Assembly (NCBI RefSeq): GCF_007556755.1
Contig: NZ_VJOO01000016.1
Coordinates: 1 to 64,000 of the forward strand
Length of the DNA stretch: 64,000 nt
Source of the DNA: Tepidimonas fonticaldi
GTDB taxonomy: Bacteria > Pseudomonadota > Gammaproteobacteria > Burkholderiales > Burkholderiaceae_C
Direction: 5' to 3'
The notes beneath the pieces are model-generated. The model was given only the letters and a program-made list of their open reading frames with translations, did not search any database and was not told the DNA's origin. Positions 40,442 to 49,333 of this stretch are shown here, piece by piece (the first letter of the stretch is position 1; every line of letters starts with the position of its first letter). The position numbers were made by a program, and so were the translations under genes.

Positions 40442-41857
40442 TCACAGGCTGAAGTACATGTCGTACTCGGTCGGCGTGACCTCGACGCGGGCGCGGGTGA
40501 CTTCCTGCATCTTCAGCTCGATGTAGGCATCGAGCATGGAGTCGGTGAACACACCGCCCTTGGTCAGGAAGGCACGGTCCTTGTCCAGGTAGTCCAGCGC
40601 CTGATCCAGGCTGTGGCACACGGTGGGCACCAGCTTGTCCTCTTCCGGCGGCAGGTGGTAGAGGTCCTTGGTGGCGGCCTCGCCCGGGTGGATCTTGTTC
40701 TCCACGCCGTCCAGACCGGCCATCAGCAGCGCCGCGAAGCACAGGTACGGGTTGGCCATCGGGTCCGGGAAGCGGGCCTCGACGCGGCGCGCCTTCGGAT
40801 TGGCCACGTACGGGATGCGGATGGAGGCCGAGCGGTTCTTGGCCGAGTAGGCCAGCTTGACCGGGGCCTCGAAGTGCGGCACCAGGCGCTTGTAGCTGTT
40901 GGTGGTCGGGTTGGTGATGGCGTTGAGCGCGCGGGCGTGCTTGATGATGCCGCCGATGTAGTACAGGGCGAAATCGCTCAGGCCGGCATAGCCGTCACCG
41001 GCGAACAGGTTCTTGCCGTCTTTCCAGACCGACTGGTGCACGTGCATGCCGCTGCCGTTGTCGCCGTGGTAGGGCTTGGGCATGAAGGTGGCCGTCTTGC
41101 CGTAGCTGTTGGCCACGTTCCAGATGACGTACTTGAGCACCTGCGTCCAGTCCGCACGCTCGACCAGCGTGCTGAACTTGGTGCCGATCTCGCACTGGCC
41201 GGCGCCGGCCACCTCGTGGTGGAACACCTCCACCGGGATGCCCAGCGACTCCAGGATCAGCACCATCTCGGCGCGCATGTCGTGCGTGCTGTCCACCGGC
41301 GGCACGGGGAAGTAGCCGCCCTTGGTGCGCGGACGGTGGCCGCGGTTGCCGTTTTCGAACTTGGTGCCGGTGTTCCAGGGCGCTTCGTACTCTTCGATTT
41401 CGTAGAAGCAGTTGCCCGGGTTGGTGCTCCAGCGCACGCCGTCGAACAGGAAGAACTCCGGCTCGGGGCCAAAGTAGGCGGTGTCACCCAGGCCCGACGC
41501 CTTCAGGTAAGCCTCGGCGCGCTTGGCGATCGAGCGCGGGTCGCGGTCGTAGGCCTTGCCGTCGCTGGGCTCGATGACGTCGCACTGCAGGTATAGGGTC
41601 GTTTCTTCGAAGAACGGGTCGATGTTGGCGGTGTTGGGGTCCGGCATCAGGAGCATGTCCGAGGCCTCGATGCCCTTCCAGCCGGCGATCGAGGAGCCGT
41701 CGAATGCGTGGCCCGACGTGAACTTGTCTTCGTCGAAGGCGGAAATCGGCACCGTCACGTGCTGCTCTTTGCCGCGGGTGTCGGTGAAGCGGAAGTCGAC
41801 GAACTTGACGTCGTTCTCCTTCACCATGTTCATCACGTCGGCGACGGTCTTGGCCAT
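40442..41857 (-). CDS. glnA: Glutamine synthetase type I
   Basis: GlnA makes glutamine from glutamate and ammonia. The 471-residue protein shows [17 protein letters not shown], the metal-binding [49 protein letters not shown] and the adenylylation site [10 protein letters not shown] near residue 397, so activity is probably controlled by GlnE. RBS AGGAG lies 9 bases upstream of ATG 41857. The upstream region has a sigma-54 promoter and NtrC-type sites (separate entries). The gene heads the nitrogen regulation cluster. Confidence 0.98.
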   Translation of the reverse strand: MAKTVADVMNMVKENDVKFVDFRFTDTRGKEQHVTVPISAFDEDKFTSGHAFDGSSIAGWKGIEASDMLLMPDPNTANIDPFFEETTLYLQCDVIEPSDGKAYDRDPRSIAKRAEAYLKASGLGDTAYFGPEPEFFLFDGVRWSTNPGNCFYEIEEYEAPWNTGTKFENGNRGHRPRTKGGYFPVPPVDSTHDMRAEMVLILESLGIPVEVFHHEVAGAGQCEIGTKFSTLVERADWTQVLKYVIWNVANSYGKTATFMPKPYHGDNGSGMHVHQSVWKDGKNLFAGDGYAGLSDFALYYIGGIIKHARALNAITNPTTNSYKRLVPHFEAPVKLAYSAKNRSASIRIPYVANPKARRVEARFPDPMANPYLCFAALLMAGLDGVENKIHPGEAATKDLYHLPPEEDKLVPTVCHSLDQALDYLDKDRAFLTKGGVFTDSMLDAYIELKMQEVTRARVEVTPTEYDMYFSL

Positions 41858-41913
41858 CAGTGTGCTCCTAAGAGGTTCGGGTCGAGGGAAAGGACTGAAG
41901 TCGGACAATGGAA

Positions 41914-41929
41914 AGCAGGTTCCATGCCA
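41914..41929 (-). promoter_or_regulatory. Sigma-54 promoter of glnA
   Basis: The minus strand reads TGGCATGGAACCTGCT: GG and GC are separated by exactly 10 bases, as in the -24/-12 consensus TGGCAC-N5-TTGCA. Transcription would start near 41904, leaving a 46-base leader before glnA. Placement together with the NtrC-like repeats upstream supports it. Confidence 0.8.
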
Positions 41930-41934
41930 GATCC

Positions 41935-42004
41935 GCACATGGTGCATGCCGCCCCGGATGGACGCCAATGCACCATTTCAATGCATATTGCACGTTATCG
42001 GTGC
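41935..42004. promoter_or_regulatory. Three NtrC-type binding sites upstream of glnA
   Basis: Three elements of the form GCAC-N7-(A/G)TGC: 41935-41949, 41970-41984 and 41990-42004. The last matches the NtrC consensus arms perfectly (GCAC/GTGC), the others have one mismatch. The two distal ones are 20 bases apart centre to centre (two helical turns), typical of an NtrC enhancer, lying about 70-95 bases upstream of the predicted start; the first abuts the -24 element. Confidence 0.75.
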
Positions 42005-42010
42005 GCCATA

Positions 42011-42853
42011 TCAACGCACCAATTCGGGGCCCAGCCGCACGGGCATGGTCCGCAAGGCGTCCAGCATGGCCTCGTATGCGGCTGCTGCGGCAGCGTCGGC
42101 GCCCTTGACCCCGAGTTCGATGTGCCGCCCCCACTCCGGGTGGTCGACGCTGGGCAGGCTGAACACCTTGACCCCGGGGTGCTCGGCTTCGATGCGCTCC
42201 ATCAGCGGGGCCAGCGTCGCCTCGATACCGCCGAAGACGATGACCGAACGTTCGCGCTGCCGGGACTGCCCGAAATGCGCGCGGTAGTCCGTGTCGAGCA
42301 CCCACTCGATCATCGGCCAGGCCATGACGGGAAAGCCCGGCACGAAGTGCACCGTCCCACCCCCGGGGCCGTCGCAGGCAAACCCCGGAATGCGGTTGTA
42401 CGGGTTGGGGATGAGGCGCGCGCCCACGGGGAACACCCCCATGTTGAGGCGGTGCACATTGTCGGGGCGATCGGGCTCGAAGGGCACGCCCTGCTCCGCC
42501 GCGACTTCGCGCATGCGCTGCTCGATCAGGGCCTTGGCCTCGGGGTGCAGCACCGCCTCCACCCCCAGCGCGGCCGCGGCGGCCTGGCGGGTGTGGTCGT
42601 CGGGGGTAGCGCCGATCCCCCCGGTGGAAAACACCACATCGCCGCTGGCGAAAGCCTGCCGCAGCACCTCGGTGATGGCCGCGCGGTCGTCACCCACATA
42701 GCGCGCCCAGTCCAGGCGCAAACCGCGGGCGCCCAGCAGTTCGATGACCTTGGGCAGGTGCTTGTCCTGGCGCTTGCCGGACAGGATTTCGTCGCCGATG
42801 ACGATCAGGCCGAAGCGCGGGGCGGCGGCCGCAGCGGGGGATACGGGCGTCAT
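42011..42853 (-). CDS. MoaB/CinA-type molybdopterin-binding domain protein
   Basis: A 280-residue protein with the MoCF_biosynth fold: FGLIVIGDEILSGKRQDKHLPK at the start and VVFSTGGIGATPDDHTRQAAA near residue 95, as in the N-terminal half of CinA. The C-terminal nicotinamide-nucleotide amidase domain of full CinA is absent. Family members are annotated as competence/damage-inducible, but the stand-alone form has no proven role; ADP-ribose pyrophosphatase activity is known for related CinA N-domains. The start overlaps the EI24 gene stop (ATGA), so the two are translated together. Confidence 0.88.
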   Translation of the reverse strand: MTPVSPAAAAAPRFGLIVIGDEILSGKRQDKHLPKVIELLGARGLRLDWARYVGDDRAAITEVLRQAFASGDVVFSTGGIGATPDDHTRQAAAAALGVEAVLHPEAKALIEQRMREVAAEQGVPFEPDRPDNVHRLNMGVFPVGARLIPNPYNRIPGFACDGPGGGTVHFVPGFPVMAWPMIEWVLDTDYRAHFGQSRQRERSVIVFGGIEATLAPLMERIEAEHPGVKVFSLPSVDHPEWGRHIELGVKGADAAAAAAYEAMLDALRTMPVRLGPELVR

Positions 42854-43764
42854 GATGCAGGAGGAGAAGGAAGCGGGCGGGCCTCGACGTCGACGATGCG
42901 GTCCGCAGGGACGGGATGGGCTGCAGAAACCGTGGGGGCCGAGGACCCGGGCGGCACCGGCGGGGTGGCGGCCTCGCGTCGCAGCTCATCCAGCGCCTGC
43001 AGCAGATAGTGGGCATACCACAGCGACGCAAAGGCAAACACCAGCGCGTAAATCCAGATGGCCAGCGGCACGAGCAGCGGGGCCAGCGCAATGAACATCG
43101 CCCCGGAGGCCCACAGCACGCTGGGCGCCGCGCTGATCAGACCCGCAATCACCCCCATGACCAGCAAGGGCACGCGGTGGCGGGCCATGAGGGTGCGCCG
43201 CTCGTCCACCGAGGCATGTTCGGCCAGCGCATCGTAGGCGAACACGCGGTAGGTCAGCCAGCCCCAGATCAGCGGCGGCAGCACGAGCACCAGCGGCGGA
43301 ATCAGCCAAAAGGGCAGCGAGACCACCAGCATCAGCACGGCCAGCACGGTGGACCACAGGGACCAGCCCACGCTGCCCAGCACCCCGCCGCCGCGGCGCC
43401 GCTGCAGGTCCGGGAAACGCCGCTGGGCGACCAGATCCACCATGGCGGGGGTCATGAAAAACGCCACCAGCAGCAGCGCCAACACGACGATCAGCGGCGT
43501 GGCCATGACGAGCACCAGCAGCGGTGCGACCACCGTCCGCAGCGCGCCCAGCCCCACGCTGTCCAGCCAGCCGAGCACGAATTCGATCAGCGACCACGTC
43601 TCCAGCCAGGCGAGCACGGCATCGACCGCCCGGTCCCAAAACCAGTAGCCCAGGGCAAACGCCCCCGCCACCATCAGCACCAGGGGCAGCAGCGACAGCG
43701 CGATGACCCGCGGGTGCAGGCAATACGCGACCGAGCGCCAGAACGAACCGAGCAGCACACGCAT
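42850..43764 (-). CDS. EI24 domain membrane protein
   Basis: A 304-residue inner-membrane protein with about six hydrophobic segments and the EI24/CysZ-like layout (LLGSFWRSVAYCLHPRVIALSLLP at the N-terminus; WGWLTYRVFAYDALAEHAS and ERRTLMARHR in a cytoplasmic loop). CysZ relatives take up sulfate; whether this one does is unknown. The C-terminal 50 residues are disordered Ala/Pro. It is the promoter-proximal gene of a two-gene unit with the CinA-like gene and is divergent from the hydrolase. Confidence 0.85.
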   Translation of the reverse strand: MRVLLGSFWRSVAYCLHPRVIALSLLPLVLMVAGAFALGYWFWDRAVDAVLAWLETWSLIEFVLGWLDSVGLGALRTVVAPLLVLVMATPLIVVLALLLVAFFMTPAMVDLVAQRRFPDLQRRRGGGVLGSVGWSLWSTVLAVLMLVVSLPFWLIPPLVLVLPPLIWGWLTYRVFAYDALAEHASVDERRTLMARHRVPLLVMGVIAGLISAAPSVLWASGAMFIALAPLLVPLAIWIYALVFAFASLWYAHYLLQALDELRREAATPPVPPGSSAPTVSAAHPVPADRIVDVEARPLPSPPAS

Positions 43765-43813
43765 GTCGCAAGCATAACCGGCGATGCGGCCCGGGGGCTC
43801 TACCATCGTGGGC

Positions 43814-44662
43814 ATGGAGCCGACTGCCCCGCTCAACCCGCCTCTTGCCGACTCAACCGCCGAGGTGTCGCTGGATCCGCCCATGCGCGTCGTCATCGAC
43901 GGCGTGGGGCTGGAGGTCCAGGCGATTCGTCCGGCCGCCCCCCGGGCGCTCGCCCCCATCGTCTTTCTGCACGAAGGGCTGGGGTCGGTCGCGATGTGGC
44001 GGCAGCGCGGCGGCCACTGGCCCGCGGCCCTGTGCGCGCGCACCGGGCGCGCAGGCTGGATGTACTCCCGGCGCGGCTATGGGGCCTCCGACCCCATCCC
44101 CGACGTGCGCGGAAGCGGCCGACACGGGCCGGATTACATGCACCGCGAGGCGTTCGACACCCTGCCCCGCCTGCTGCAGGCGCTGGGGCTGCAGCAGCCC
44201 GTGCTGGTGGGCCATTCGGACGGCGCGACGATCGCGCTGCTGCACGCCAGCCAGCACCGGGTGGCGGCCTGTGTGGCGATGGCGCCCCATGTCTTCGTCG
44301 AAGACGTGGCCCTGCGCGCGATTGCCGCCGCACGCGACGCCTACCCCCTGGGCCTGCGCGAGCGGCTGGCGCGCTACCACGCCGACGTGGACAACGCCTT
44401 TTGGCAGTGGAACGATGTTTGGCTCTCGCCGGCGTTTCGCGCATTCGACATCCGGGCGGCGTGCGGCCGGATCGCCGCACCGCTGCTGCTGGTGCAGGGC
44501 ACCGACGACGAGTACGGCACCTTGGACCAACTGGACGCGATCGCGGCCGTCGCGCCCCAGGCCCAGCGGCTGGTGCTGCCGGCATGCGGCCACAGCCCGC
44601 ACCGCGACCGACCCGACGCTTTGCTGCAGGGCGTCAGCGCGTTTCTGGACGCGGTGCCTTGA
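43814..44662 (+). CDS. Alpha/beta hydrolase
   Basis: The protein (282 residues from ATG 43814) has the alpha/beta hydrolase pattern: PIVFLHEGLGSVAMW (oxyanion-hole region), the nucleophile elbow LVGHSDGATIALLHA, an Asp in LLVQGTDDEYGT and a His in LPACGHSPHRDRP. The substrate is not predictable. An in-frame ATG at 43784 adds ten residues and neither start has a strong ribosome site, so the start is uncertain. The last 29 bases overlap the 3' end of the convergent pseudouridine synthase gene. Confidence 0.87.
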   Translation: MEPTAPLNPPLADSTAEVSLDPPMRVVIDGVGLEVQAIRPAAPRALAPIVFLHEGLGSVAMWRQRGGHWPAALCARTGRAGWMYSRRGYGASDPIPDVRGSGRHGPDYMHREAFDTLPRLLQALGLQQPVLVGHSDGATIALLHASQHRVAACVAMAPHVFVEDVALRAIAAARDAYPLGLRERLARYHADVDNAFWQWNDVWLSPAFRAFDIRAACGRIAAPLLLVQGTDDEYGTLDQLDAIAAVAPQAQRLVLPACGHSPHRDRPDALLQGVSAFLDAVP

Positions 44663-45419
44663 CGCCCGCGGCCTTGCCGCCTGCCGCCTGGAGGGCGGCC
44701 ACCTCGTCCGCACTCAACCAGCGCCATTGGCCGGGCGCCAAATCGGCGGGCAAGGCCACGGGGCCGATGGCGGTGCGGTGCAGCGCGTCCACCCGGTTAC
44801 CCACCGCCGCCACCATGCGCTTGACCTGGTGGTAGCGCCCCTCGGTCAGGGTCAGGCGCAGCCGGCTGGCGTCGATGCGCTCCACCGCCGCGGGCGTCAC
44901 CGGTCGCGGATCGTCGTGCAGCACGACGCCAGCGCGCAGACGCTGGATCTGTCCCTCGTCCACCGGGTGGCGGCAGGTCACCTCGTACACCTTGGGGACG
45001 TGGTGGCGCGGCGAGGTCAGGCGGTGGATGAAGGCCCCGTCGTCCGACAGCAGCAGCAGGCCGGTCGTGTCCTGATCGAGTCGGCCAATCGCCTGCACGC
45101 CGTCGGCCGCTCCACCGGGGCGCTGGCGCAGCGGCGCGGGCAGCAAGGTGTGCACGCCCGGCCAGGCCGAGGGCCGGCGCGAACACTCGTAGCCGGCGGG
45201 CTTGTGCAGCATCAGGTAGGCCCGCGGCTGATATGTCCAGCAGACCCCTTCCACCCAAAACGGCAGGCCGGGGGCGAGCTCGTCCGGGGGCACCGGCTCG
45301 TCCGGATCGACGACGGGGTGCCGGCCGCCCCCCGCCGCCACCGCCCCGCTCAGGATCAGCGCCCGGCAGGCGCGGCGGGTGCCAAACCCTTGCGAATACA
45401 ACACATCTTCCCATCGCAT
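44634..45419 (-). CDS. RsuA-family pseudouridine synthase
   Basis: Pseudouridine synthase of 261 residues acting on rRNA. An S4 domain is at the start (WEDVLYSQGFGTRRACRALILSG), and the catalytic Asp is in AIGRLDQDTTGLLLLSDDG; KVYEVTCRHPVDE and LTEGRYHQVKRMVAAVGNRV complete the fold. The 16S-specific RsuA and 23S-specific RluE/RluF are all in this family, and motif reading favours RsuA. ATG 45419 was preferred to the GTG/ATG further upstream because it begins exactly at the S4 domain. Confidence 0.9.
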   Translation of the reverse strand: MRWEDVLYSQGFGTRRACRALILSGAVAAGGGRHPVVDPDEPVPPDELAPGLPFWVEGVCWTYQPRAYLMLHKPAGYECSRRPSAWPGVHTLLPAPLRQRPGGAADGVQAIGRLDQDTTGLLLLSDDGAFIHRLTSPRHHVPKVYEVTCRHPVDEGQIQRLRAGVVLHDDPRPVTPAAVERIDASRLRLTLTEGRYHQVKRMVAAVGNRVDALHRTAIGPVALPADLAPGQWRWLSADEVAALQAAGGKAAGVKAPRPETR

Positions 45420-45487
45420 GGGGGGCGAGGATAGCGGGGATCGCGGCGGATGCGTCACAATCTGAATCGTTTCGTACTCCACTGCCC

Positions 45488-46093
45488 ATGAAAGCGCGCA
45501 TCCAGTCCCTGCTGCCCAGCCGCGAGCGCCTGCACGACATGCGCTGGCTGCGCTGGCTTGCCCCCTACCTGCATCACCCCCGGCTGTGGCACATCAACCG
45601 CAAGGGGCTGGCGCTGGGGTTGGCGCTGGGGGTGTTTTTCGGGTTGTTGATCCCCGTGGCGCAGATCCCGGCCTCGGCCACGCTGGCGGTGTTGCTGCGC
45701 GCGAATGTGCCGGCCGCCGTGGCGAGCACGCTGGTGACCAATCCGGTCACTTTTGGGCCGGTGTACTTTGGGGCGTACAAGCTGGGCGAATGGGTGCTGC
45801 AGGCAGAACCCAGCGCGGCGTCCCCCCGCAGTGGTGCCGACGCCAACGCAGCGGCGCGCGGGGGCGCGGCGACCGACGGCGCTGGCGGGTCGTGGCTGGC
45901 CGACTTCTGGCACTGGATCACCGACGTGGGCACACCGCTGGTGGTGGGCTTGGCCATCGTCGCCAGCCTCACCGGCGTGTTGGTGTATCTGGCCGTCCAC
46001 TGGGCGTGGATTTTGAAGGTGCGGCTGGCGCAGCGCCGCCGGCGCCATCAGCGCTTGGGCCACGCCCGTGCGCAGCGGGTACGGCGGTCCTGA
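45488..46093 (+). CDS. DUF2062 membrane protein
   Basis: A 201-residue inner-membrane protein of the DUF2062 family: HPRLWHINRKGLALGLALGVFFGLLIPVAQIPASATLAVLLRANVP near residues 30-75 and the NPVTFGPVYFGAYKLGEWVL stretch. Two or three membrane helices and a C-terminal basic tail (RLAQRRRRHQRLGHARAQR). Function unknown in the family. It converges with hemY; only 12 bases separate the stops. Confidence 0.9.
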   Translation: MKARIQSLLPSRERLHDMRWLRWLAPYLHHPRLWHINRKGLALGLALGVFFGLLIPVAQIPASATLAVLLRANVPAAVASTLVTNPVTFGPVYFGAYKLGEWVLQAEPSAASPRSGADANAAARGGAATDGAGGSWLADFWHWITDVGTPLVVGLAIVASLTGVLVYLAVHWAWILKVRLAQRRRRHQRLGHARAQRVRRS

Positions 46094-46105
46094 GCAGAGG
46101 CCGGA

Positions 46106-47380
46106 TCAGGTCAGCGCGGCCTGCTTCCAGGCGTGGCCGGCGCCGGCCTCGTCACCGCGCTGCTCGGCCAGTTCGGCCAGCGCGCACCAGCAGCGCCGGC
46201 GCAGATCGCGGTCGTCCAGGCCACGCACCGCCTGCTGCAGCAGCGTCTGCGCCTTGCCCCACAAGCCACGGGTGCGGTACGCCTGTCCGGCCAAATATTG
46301 CAGACCGGCATCCGACGGGTTGCGCTGCTGGGCTTCCTCCAGCCGGGGCAGCCAGGCGGCATCCAGCCGCGTCAACCAGGGCTCGACCAGAGCGACGGCC
46401 CGCAGCCGATCCGCGTCCGTGAGGGTGTCGTACCCCGCCCAGGCCGTGCGGATGGCTTCGTCCACCGCGCGGGGCACCGGCCCCGTGGCATCGAACAAGC
46501 CCTCGGCCGCCAGCCGCTCGACATGCGACAGCAAGGCCAACGCCCGGGTGGGATCACGGCGCTCGTCGCCCTGCAGGCTGCGCCAGACAGCGGACAGGCT
46601 CTCCTCGTCGCGCGCATCGCGCAGGGCCTCGATCCACAGCCCACGCAGTACGGTGCGCACCGCCTCCGGCGAAAAGGCGCGGTGTTTGGCGAGCAGACGC
46701 GCCATGTCCAGCGCGGCACGGCTGTCGTGCCGCAATTGGGCCAGCCGCAGCCGCAGGCGCACCGCCTGGATGCGGCGGGCCGCCCCTTGGGGCAGTTCAG
46801 CCAGCCAGCGCGCCGCCTCGGCAGGATCCCGGGCCTCGATGGCCCACTCGGCGGCCCGCAGCAGCGCGCCCTCGCGGGCCTCGGGCGCGCCGCGGGCGCG
46901 CGTCGCATCGGTGGCCGCCGCCAGCCAGGCGTCGCGCTGTTCGCGCTGGCCCAGCTGCTGGGCGCTCTCGGCCGCGGTCAGGTGCGCCAGCACCCACAGC
47001 GCATCGGCATACGGGACGGTGTCCCGGTCGGCCGCCTGCAGGCGCGCGATGGCCTCGCGCGCCGCCCCCTGCGCGCGGACGAAGCGCCCACCCAACTGGT
47101 GCCCCCAAGCCTGCAGCAGCAGGCCCACGGTGGCCCGCTCTTGCTGCAGGGCCCGCCAACGGCTGGCCCGGCGCGGCAGCTCGCGCAACAAGGCGATGCC
47201 CCGCAAGGCGGCATAGCCCAACACGAAGGCGGCGAGCGCGACGATCAGCACCAGGTTGAGCGACACGTCCACCCGCCAGGGCGGCCAGAACAACGACACC
47301 GTGGCGGGGTTGTCGCCCATCAGCAGCGCGGCGACGACCGCGAGCGCCGCCACGAACAGCAGACCGAAGACGCCCTTCAC
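46106..47380 (-). CDS. hemY: HemY-type inner-membrane TPR protein
   Basis: HemY here is the proteobacterial protein co-encoded with hemCD, not the Gram-positive protoporphyrinogen oxidase. The 424-residue product has two N-terminal transmembrane helices (VFGLLFVAALAVVAALLMG and LVLIVALAAFVLGYAAL) and a long helical TPR-like region facing the periplasm. GTG start at 47380, 48 bases after hemX. Its role in haem synthesis is not established; it may be a scaffold. It closes the hemC-hemD-hemX-hemY operon. Confidence 0.92.
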   Translation of the reverse strand: MKGVFGLLFVAALAVVAALLMGDNPATVSLFWPPWRVDVSLNLVLIVALAAFVLGYAALRGIALLRELPRRASRWRALQQERATVGLLLQAWGHQLGGRFVRAQGAAREAIARLQAADRDTVPYADALWVLAHLTAAESAQQLGQREQRDAWLAAATDATRARGAPEAREGALLRAAEWAIEARDPAEAARWLAELPQGAARRIQAVRLRLRLAQLRHDSRAALDMARLLAKHRAFSPEAVRTVLRGLWIEALRDARDEESLSAVWRSLQGDERRDPTRALALLSHVERLAAEGLFDATGPVPRAVDEAIRTAWAGYDTLTDADRLRAVALVEPWLTRLDAAWLPRLEEAQQRNPSDAGLQYLAGQAYRTRGLWGKAQTLLQQAVRGLDDRDLRRRCWCALAELAEQRGDEAGAGHAWKQAALT

Positions 47381-47428
47381 CGCCCGCCTCCGCAGTCCGA
47401 TGCCCCCTGGCGGGTGCGCACGGCCATG

Positions 47429-48550
47429 TCAGCGCCCTCCCGCCGCGGCGGACAGCGCCGCCAGCGTTTCGTCGGGCCGGGGCAGGGTCTCCTGCCGCAG
47501 CTCGCGCTGCAGCGCGGCCAGGGTGTCGAGCGCCTGGCGCATGCGCGGCGCGTCGGTCTCGAAGTAGCGCCGCAGGTGGCGCTCGACGGTGCGCACATCG
47601 GCGCGCGCGCTGTCGAACTGCCGCGCGAGCAGGCCCAGCCGGGCGTTGAGCAGCATCAGGCGCACGTTCTCGCGCAGAAAGTAGGCCTGCTCCGGCGCGA
47701 GCAGCACGGCCTCGGGCTGGTCGATGCGGCGCAGCCGGACCAGGTCACGGGTGGCGACCTGGAGCCGCGCCCAGCCGGCTTCAATCCAGCGTTGGACGCT
47801 GACGCGGGCGCGCACCCACGCGGAGTCGGTCGCCGCGCCGCCCTCCCCGGCTGTCGGCGCTGGCGATGGCTCCCCCGCCGATTCGGGCGTCCCCGCGGGG
47901 CGGATCGGCTCGTCCAGCGGCGGGCCGGACCGCAGGGGCCACTCGTCCACGGCGCGGGCCAGCTCGTCCAACCGGGTGACCAAGGCGGGCACGTCCACCA
48001 ACGACGCGGCCCGGATGCGCTCCAGATCGCGGGCGATGGCCCGCTGCACGGGGTTCAGGCGTGGCTGCGCGGCGCGCTCGATGCGCTGCTGGGCACCCTG
48101 CAGCGCCGTCACCACGGGCTGGACGCTGCCGGTGAGCTGGCTTTGCTGAATGGCCAGACGCAACGCCGCTTCCAGATCCTGCACCAGGGCATCGTCGCGG
48201 GAGCGCGACACGGACAGCATCAGCTCCTCGAGCTGGGTCCGCTGCAGTGACACCTCCGACAGCTTCACCTCCGCCACCCCGAGCCGGGCCTGCAGATCGG
48301 CCACGGCCGCCTGGGCCTGGTCGGCCAGCACCCGCGCCGCGGCCAGTTCGGCCTGGGCGTCGGTGGTGCGGCGCGCCAGCTCCTCCTGCGTGCGCGCCAG
48401 GCGTTGCCACAGCACCGCAGTCCCCGCCAGGGCCACCGCGGCGAGCCCCACGGCCACCGCGGCGAGCAGGCGCGAAGACCCACCCCCCGTGCCCGTCCGA
48501 GGGGCAGGCGGCGGGGTGGTGGCGGGGTCGGTGGAAATGGGGTCGCTCAC
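47429..48550 (-). CDS. hemX: HemX membrane protein
   Basis: The 373-residue protein has one N-terminal transmembrane helix (LLAAVAVGLAAVALAGTAVLW) after a Pro/Thr-rich cytoplasmic start, a coiled coil (about 55-110), and the HemX domain to the end (EAVLLAPEQAYFLRENVRLMLLNARLGLLARQ). It lacks the methyltransferase signature of CysG/CobA, so the old label uroporphyrinogen methyltransferase should not be used. The GTG start overlaps the hemD stop (GTGA). Confidence 0.92.
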   Translation of the reverse strand: MSDPISTDPATTPPPAPRTGTGGGSSRLLAAVAVGLAAVALAGTAVLWQRLARTQEELARRTTDAQAELAAARVLADQAQAAVADLQARLGVAEVKLSEVSLQRTQLEELMLSVSRSRDDALVQDLEAALRLAIQQSQLTGSVQPVVTALQGAQQRIERAAQPRLNPVQRAIARDLERIRAASLVDVPALVTRLDELARAVDEWPLRSGPPLDEPIRPAGTPESAGEPSPAPTAGEGGAATDSAWVRARVSVQRWIEAGWARLQVATRDLVRLRRIDQPEAVLLAPEQAYFLRENVRLMLLNARLGLLARQFDSARADVRTVERHLRRYFETDAPRMRQALDTLAALQRELRQETLPRPDETLAALSAAAGGR

Positions 48551-49329
48551 GGCGACGATTCTAGGGCCTGCACGACGTCGGGCAGTGTGGGGCGGCAGGA
48601 GCGGACCTCACCGAAGCCCAGTGCCCGGGCCGCCTCGGCAATGCGCGGGTGGGTGGCGATGGCGCGGGCCCGCGACCATGGGGCCTGCGGCAGCAGGTCG
48701 CGCAAATGCCCGACCGCCTCGCTGCTGCTGAACAGCCACACCGCCCCATCCGCCACCGCCCGGCCGGCTTCGGCGCGTCGGGTCGCGTCCCAGGTGGGGG
48801 GTTGTCGCCGGTAGGCCACGACGGTGCGCACCGTGGCACCCGCGCCACGGCAACGCTCCAGCAGCCAGTTCCGCCCCGCATGCCCGTTGGCCGAAACCCC
48901 GCGCACGATCAACAGGCGGTGGCCCGGGTGCACCTGCGGCGCGATCACCGGCCACAGCGCCTCGGAATCCATTTGCGCCGCATCGGCCGGGGGGTGATCG
49001 ATGGCCGCCGGGGCCACACCCCAGTCCCGCAGGGCGCGCACCGTGCCGGTGCCCGGCGCCCAGCAACGCAGCCCGAGCGCGGGGACCGGGACGGCGGCCT
49101 GACGCAGCGCCCCCACCGCGGCGGGGCTGACGAACATCGCGGCGTCCAGATCGGCCCAGTCCGCCACCGCGGCACGCAAAGCGGGCGGATCGGCGGCGGG
49201 GACGATGTCGATCAGTGGCAACGCCAGCACGGGCCAGCCCGCCGCACGCAAGCCCTGCACCCACGCACCGGCTTGATCGGCCGGCCGTGTGACGACGACC
49301 AACGGCCGCGACGCCTGCTCGGCGAACAC
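48547..49329 (-). CDS. hemD: Uroporphyrinogen-III synthase HemD
   Basis: HemD closes and inverts ring D of hydroxymethylbilane to make uroporphyrinogen III. The protein (260 residues from GTG 49329) shows LVVVTRPADQAGAWVQGLRAAGW at the start, FVSPAAVGAL, and the second-half VWLFSSSEAVGHLRDLL motif. Conservation in HemD is low, and position after hemC supports the call. An in-frame TTG at 49347 overlaps hemC by 14 bases; GTG 49329 with AGGGTGA upstream is preferred. Confidence 0.93.
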   Translation of the reverse strand: MFAEQASRPLVVVTRPADQAGAWVQGLRAAGWPVLALPLIDIVPAADPPALRAAVADWADLDAAMFVSPAAVGALRQAAVPVPALGLRCWAPGTGTVRALRDWGVAPAAIDHPPADAAQMDSEALWPVIAPQVHPGHRLLIVRGVSANGHAGRNWLLERCRGAGATVRTVVAYRRQPPTWDATRRAEAGRAVADGAVWLFSSSEAVGHLRDLLPQAPWSRARAIATHPRIAEAARALGFGEVRSCRPTLPDVVQALESSP

Positions 49330-49333
49330 GGCG

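Noticed and set aside
48547-48550. hemX as uroporphyrinogen-III methyltransferase
   Set aside because: The protein has no AdoMet-dependent methyltransferase motifs; the name is a carry-over from fused genes in other bacteria.
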